Assembly: GCF_009711085.1 (NCBI RefSeq)
Contig: NZ_WMKA01000012.1
Location: 1-64,000 of the forward strand
DNA length: 64,000 bases
Reading direction: 5' to 3'
Source: Cellulosimicrobium composti
GTDB taxonomy: Bacteria; Actinomycetota; Actinomycetes; Actinomycetales; Cellulomonadaceae
The notes under the pieces are model-generated. The model was not told where the DNA came from and ran no database searches. It worked only from the letters and a program-made list of their open reading frames with translations. The position numbers and the translations under genes are program-made. Every line of letters starts with the position of its first letter. The first letter of the stretch is position 1. This document shows, one piece after another, positions 61,480 through 64,000 of this stretch.

Positions 61480-61485
61480 CGTGCC

Positions 61486-62772
61486 ATGACGACGCCGACC
61501 CGCTCGGACGACCCCTGGTCGGGGGTGCCGGACAGCGGCACGCGCCCGGTCCAGCACGACTCGCGGCGACCGCCGCGGTGGGTGCCGCGGGCCCTCGCCA
61601 TGGCCGTGGTCGCCGTGTTCGTCGGTCTCTTCGCGTGGGACGCGATGCGCGCGCTGCAGGGACTGGGCGTCAACATCCTCATCGCGTTCTTCCTCGCGCT
61701 CGCCCTGGAGCCGGTCGTCGTGTGGCTCGTGCGCCACGGCTGGCGGCGCGGTGCGGCGGCGGCCGTGGCGCTCCTGGGCTCGATCGTCGTCGCGCTCGTC
61801 GTGCTCGCGCTCTTCGGCAACCTCTTCGTCCAGCAGCTCGTCCAGCTCGTGCAGACGCTCCCGGACCTCTACGCGAGCGTCCAGGTGTCCGTCGCGGAGC
61901 GGTTCGACGTGGTCATCCCGGACTCCGACGACCTGCTGCGGCAGGCGTTCGACCAGTTCGGGGAGGACGTGGCGTCGGGCGCGCTGCTCGTCGGCACGAC
62001 GATCCTCGGCGGCATCTTCGCGAGCCTGACGATCCTGCTCGTCACCTACTACCTCCTCGCCGCCGGGCCGGCGTTCCGCGCGGCCGTGTGCCGCTGGCTC
62101 ACGCCGAACCGCCAGGAGGAGGTCCTGCGGCTCTGGGAGATCACGCAGGTCAAGGTGTCCGACTTCATCACCTCGCGCATCGTGCTCGCCGCGCTGTCGA
62201 GCGTCCTCACCTTCGTGTTCCTGGCGATCCTCCAGACGCCCTACGCCCTGCCGCTCGCGGTGTTCACGGGCGTCGTGTCGCAGTTCGTCCCGACGATCGG
62301 CACCTACCTCGGCGGCGCGCTTCCCGTCGCGGTCGCGCTCACGTCCCAGGGGCTCCCGCAGGCGCTCGGCGTGCTGGGGTTCATCATCGGGTACCAGCAG
62401 CTCGAGAACCTGTACTTCTCCCCCAAGGTCTCAGCGCGCGCGCTGGAGATGAACCCGGCGGTGAGCTTCGTCGTCGTGCTCGCCTTCGGCGCCGTCTTCG
62501 GGGCGCTCGGCGCGTTCCTCGCCCTGCCCGTCGCCGCGACGATCCAGGCCGTCGCGAACACCTACCTCCAGCGGCACGAGCTCATCGAGTCCCACATGCT
62601 CCACGACCCGGGCCGCGGGCCGCGGGACGGGGCGCCGCGGGACGGGGGCTCGCCCGACGACGCGGAGGCGGAGCCCTCGGACCGCGCCTCGCGCCGCCGT
62701 CGTGCCAACCGACGGGCGGCGCGCGAGGCGGCCGAGGAGGTCGAGCGGCGGCACGAGGACGGCGTCGAGTAG
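61486..62772 (+). CDS. AI-2E family transporter (PerM/TqsA-like permease)
   Basis: 428 residues with eight membrane helices; the family signature appears as TFVFLAILQTPYALPLAVFT, QFVPTIGTYLGGALPVAVAL and IIGYQQLENLYFSPKVSARA. The cytoplasmic C-terminal tail of about 60 residues is acidic then basic (PSDRASRRRRANRRAAREAA). Members have been linked to export of AI-2 or to Na+/H+ exchange, so substrate is not settled. Probably leaderless (see 61474). Confidence 0.9.
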   Translation: MTTPTRSDDPWSGVPDSGTRPVQHDSRRPPRWVPRALAMAVVAVFVGLFAWDAMRALQGLGVNILIAFFLALALEPVVVWLVRHGWRRGAAAAVALLGSIVVALVVLALFGNLFVQQLVQLVQTLPDLYASVQVSVAERFDVVIPDSDDLLRQAFDQFGEDVASGALLVGTTILGGIFASLTILLVTYYLLAAGPAFRAAVCRWLTPNRQEEVLRLWEITQVKVSDFITSRIVLAALSSVLTFVFLAILQTPYALPLAVFTGVVSQFVPTIGTYLGGALPVAVALTSQGLPQALGVLGFIIGYQQLENLYFSPKVSARALEMNPAVSFVVVLAFGAVFGALGAFLALPVAATIQAVANTYLQRHELIESHMLHDPGRGPRDGAPRDGGSPDDAEAEPSDRASRRRRANRRAAREAAEEVERRHEDGVE

Positions 62773-62799
62773 GACCGACCGCGTCGCCGGGCGGACGGC

Positions 62800-63297
62800 T
62801 CAGGCGTTCTCGTCGAACGCCGCGCGCAGCTTCGCCTCCTCCTCGGCGGAGAGGTTCGTCTGGAGGAGCTCGCCGTGGATGCCCTGCCCCTGCAGCGCGT
62901 CGTGCACACGGTCGACCACCGCCCCCGACGTGAGCACGAACAGCGCCGACGTGCCCGGCGTGACCTTGCTCCGCACGGAGTCGATGAAGTCGTCGTTGAT
63001 CCCCACGTCGGTCAGCGCCCCCGCGATCGCGCCGGACGCGGCACCGATCGCCGCGCCGAGCAGCGGGACGAAGAACAGCAGGCCGAACAGCAGGCCCCAG
63101 AACGTCCCGCCCAGCGCCCCGACCGCCGTCGTGCTGGTGCCCTGGCGCGTCCGCGGCTTCTTGCGGCCCTCCTCCCAGGACACGACGGCCGCGTCCTGGA
63201 CCTGGACGAGCTCCTGCTTCTGGAGCGCGAGCAGCGCGTCCTCGGCGCGTTGCGCTCCCTCTGGGGTGTCGAACTTCCACACGGTCAGCGTTGCCAC
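62800..63297 (-). CDS. DUF1269 domain protein (copy 2)
   Basis: 165 residues from a GTG at 63297 (VATLTVWKFDTPEGAQRAED). The hydrophobic Gly-zipper (GGTFWGLLFGLLFFVPLLGA, AIGAASGAIAGAL) and SKVTPGTSALFVLTSGAVVD mirror the copy at 59526-60008. The two flank the small stress gene row and the permease gene. A Shine-Dalgarno-like GAGAGG lies 9 nt upstream. Convergent with the permease gene (27-bp gap). Confidence 0.9.
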   Translation of the reverse strand: MATLTVWKFDTPEGAQRAEDALLALQKQELVQVQDAAVVSWEEGRKKPRTRQGTSTTAVGALGGTFWGLLFGLLFFVPLLGAAIGAASGAIAGALTDVGINDDFIDSVRSKVTPGTSALFVLTSGAVVDRVHDALQGQGIHGELLQTNLSAEEEAKLRAAFDENA

Positions 63298-63479
63298 GGT
63301 CAGCCTCTCTCCACGGTTCGTTCCGGTCAGGGCCGCTCGACGCGCGAGCGGTTCGACGCTATGGCGGCGCCGGACGCACCGCCACCGGACCGCGTGGCCC
63401 GGTCTCCCGGGTTTCGCGGGTAGGCTCGGCACCCCGAGTCTGGACCTGGCTCGCCACGCACGACGATGTGGAGAGCACC

Positions 63480-64000
63480 ATGTCCATCGACGACCCCACG
63501 ATCGAGCAGCAGCTCGCCCAGGGCGCGCACCCGCAGGTCGGCGAGTTCCGCCTCGACCTCCCGGCCGGCACCTGGTGGTGGTCGCCCGAGACCTACCGCC
63601 TCCACGGCTTCGCGCCCGGTGAGGTCGTGCCCACGACGGCCCTCGTCCACGCGCACGAGCACCCCGACGACCGCGACCGCGTGCGCCGGGCCCTCGAGCG
63701 GGCACGGACCACCGGCGCGCCGTTCTCGAGCGTGCACCGGGTCGTCGACGCGCGGGGCGCCGAGCGCGTCCTCGTCATGGCCGGCAAGGGGCGCCGGGAC
63801 TCCGCGACGGGCGCGGTCGTCGCGGTCGTCGGCTGCTTCGTGGACGTCACGCGCGCCGTGGCCGAGCACGCGCACGAGCGCGCGCGCCGGGACATCGCCG
63901 CGGCCGCGGCGACGCGCGGCACGATCGAGCAGGCCAAGGGCGTCCTCGCCGTCGCGTACGGCGTGCACCCCGAGGAGGCGTTCGCGCGGCTCACGCAGGC
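63480..64000 (+). CDS. PAS-ANTAR domain protein (3' truncated by window end)
   Basis: The first 173 residues are visible: MSIDDPTIEQQLAQGAHPQV, a PAS_3-type fold (GTWWWSPETYRLHGFAPGEV at about 31-50, VHRVVDARGAERVLVMAGKG, VVGCFVDVTRAVAEHAHERA) and the start of an ANTAR RNA-binding domain (TIEQAKGVLAVAYGVHPEEA). PAS-ANTAR proteins are transcription antiterminators responding to a small signal. GGAG lies 6 bp before the ATG. The stop codon is outside the window. Confidence 0.92.
   Translation, partial: MSIDDPTIEQQLAQGAHPQVGEFRLDLPAGTWWWSPETYRLHGFAPGEVVPTTALVHAHEHPDDRDRVRRALERARTTGAPFSSVHRVVDARGAERVLVMAGKGRRDSATGAVVAVVGCFVDVTRAVAEHAHERARRDIAAAAATRGTIEQAKGVLAVAYGVHPEEAFARLTQ

Noticed and set aside
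1-64000. tRNA, rRNA, CRISPR, prophage, insertion sequence or integron
   Set aside because: No cloverleaf-like genes, repeat-spacer arrays, transposase or integrase genes, or direct-repeat attachment sites were seen on either strand.

Overview
The window is a very GC-rich chromosomal segment from an actinobacterium. Coding regions use G or C almost everywhere in the third codon position. The gene set points to Micrococcales, most likely the Cellulomonas/Cellulosimicrobium/Promicromonosporaceae group. The evidence is secreted multi-domain glycoside hydrolases that share a C-terminal module, ECF41 (SigJ-like) and ECF56 (SigG-like) sigma factors, a PAS-ANTAR protein, DUF1775/CopC copper genes, and a short HU. 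This placement is inference from gene content. I see no rRNA, tRNA, CRISPR array, prophage or insertion sequence, and composition is even throughout.

Layout. 0-4.6 kb: a TetR repressor divergent from an SDR enzyme, with two matching operators between them, then PanE-like and YibE/F-like genes. 4.7-7.6 kb: HU, then a zinc-starvation set (AztD-like metallochaperone and cysteine-free ribosomal proteins L36, L31 and L33) with Zur-like palindromes. 7.7-10.7 kb: a GH110-type alpha-galactosidase split by a frameshift. 11-17 kb: a seven-gene copper operon (two YcnI/DUF1775 proteins, CopC-CopD fusion, CopC, two related membrane proteins, Pr6Pr protein). 17-27.5 kb: cold-shock protein, amidohydrolase, lipoproteins, a DksA-type protein, an ECF41 sigma factor with its carboxymuconolactone-decarboxylase partner, and a two-component system. 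27.5-33.8 kb: a dicarboxylate/amino-acid symporter preceded by a 27-residue cysteine-type leader peptide, a MecA-N-type penicillin-binding lipoprotein, and a WXG100-type protein translationally coupled to a lipoprotein. 34-42.9 kb: TMEM175 channel, MalY/PatB, DedA, serine hydrolase, LLM oxidoreductase and a PAS/GAF/PP2C phosphatase. 43-46.6 kb: a 1,204-residue GH2 enzyme. 46.7-55.9 kb: DUF192, a UBP zinc finger, arcD-arcA with a CRP/FNR-type palindrome, and a large LuxR/LAL regulator coupled to a 47-residue protein. 56-64 kb: a stress-signalling block (GAF-GAF-PP2C-HATPase protein, ECF56 sigma factor, two DUF1269 proteins, SHOCT, DUF6325 and DUF7144 proteins, AI-2E-family permease, and a PAS-ANTAR protein cut by the window end).

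Themes. Metal homeostasis (zinc-sparing ribosomal proteins, copper operon), extracellular glycan breakdown, and cytoplasmic stress signalling dominate. Regulation can be read directly from sequence at several places: TetR operators, Zur-like boxes, an ECF41 promoter, a cysteine leader peptide, a CRP-like arc site, strong hairpin terminators, and several genes with a -10-like hexamer 6-7 nt before the start codon that look leaderless.
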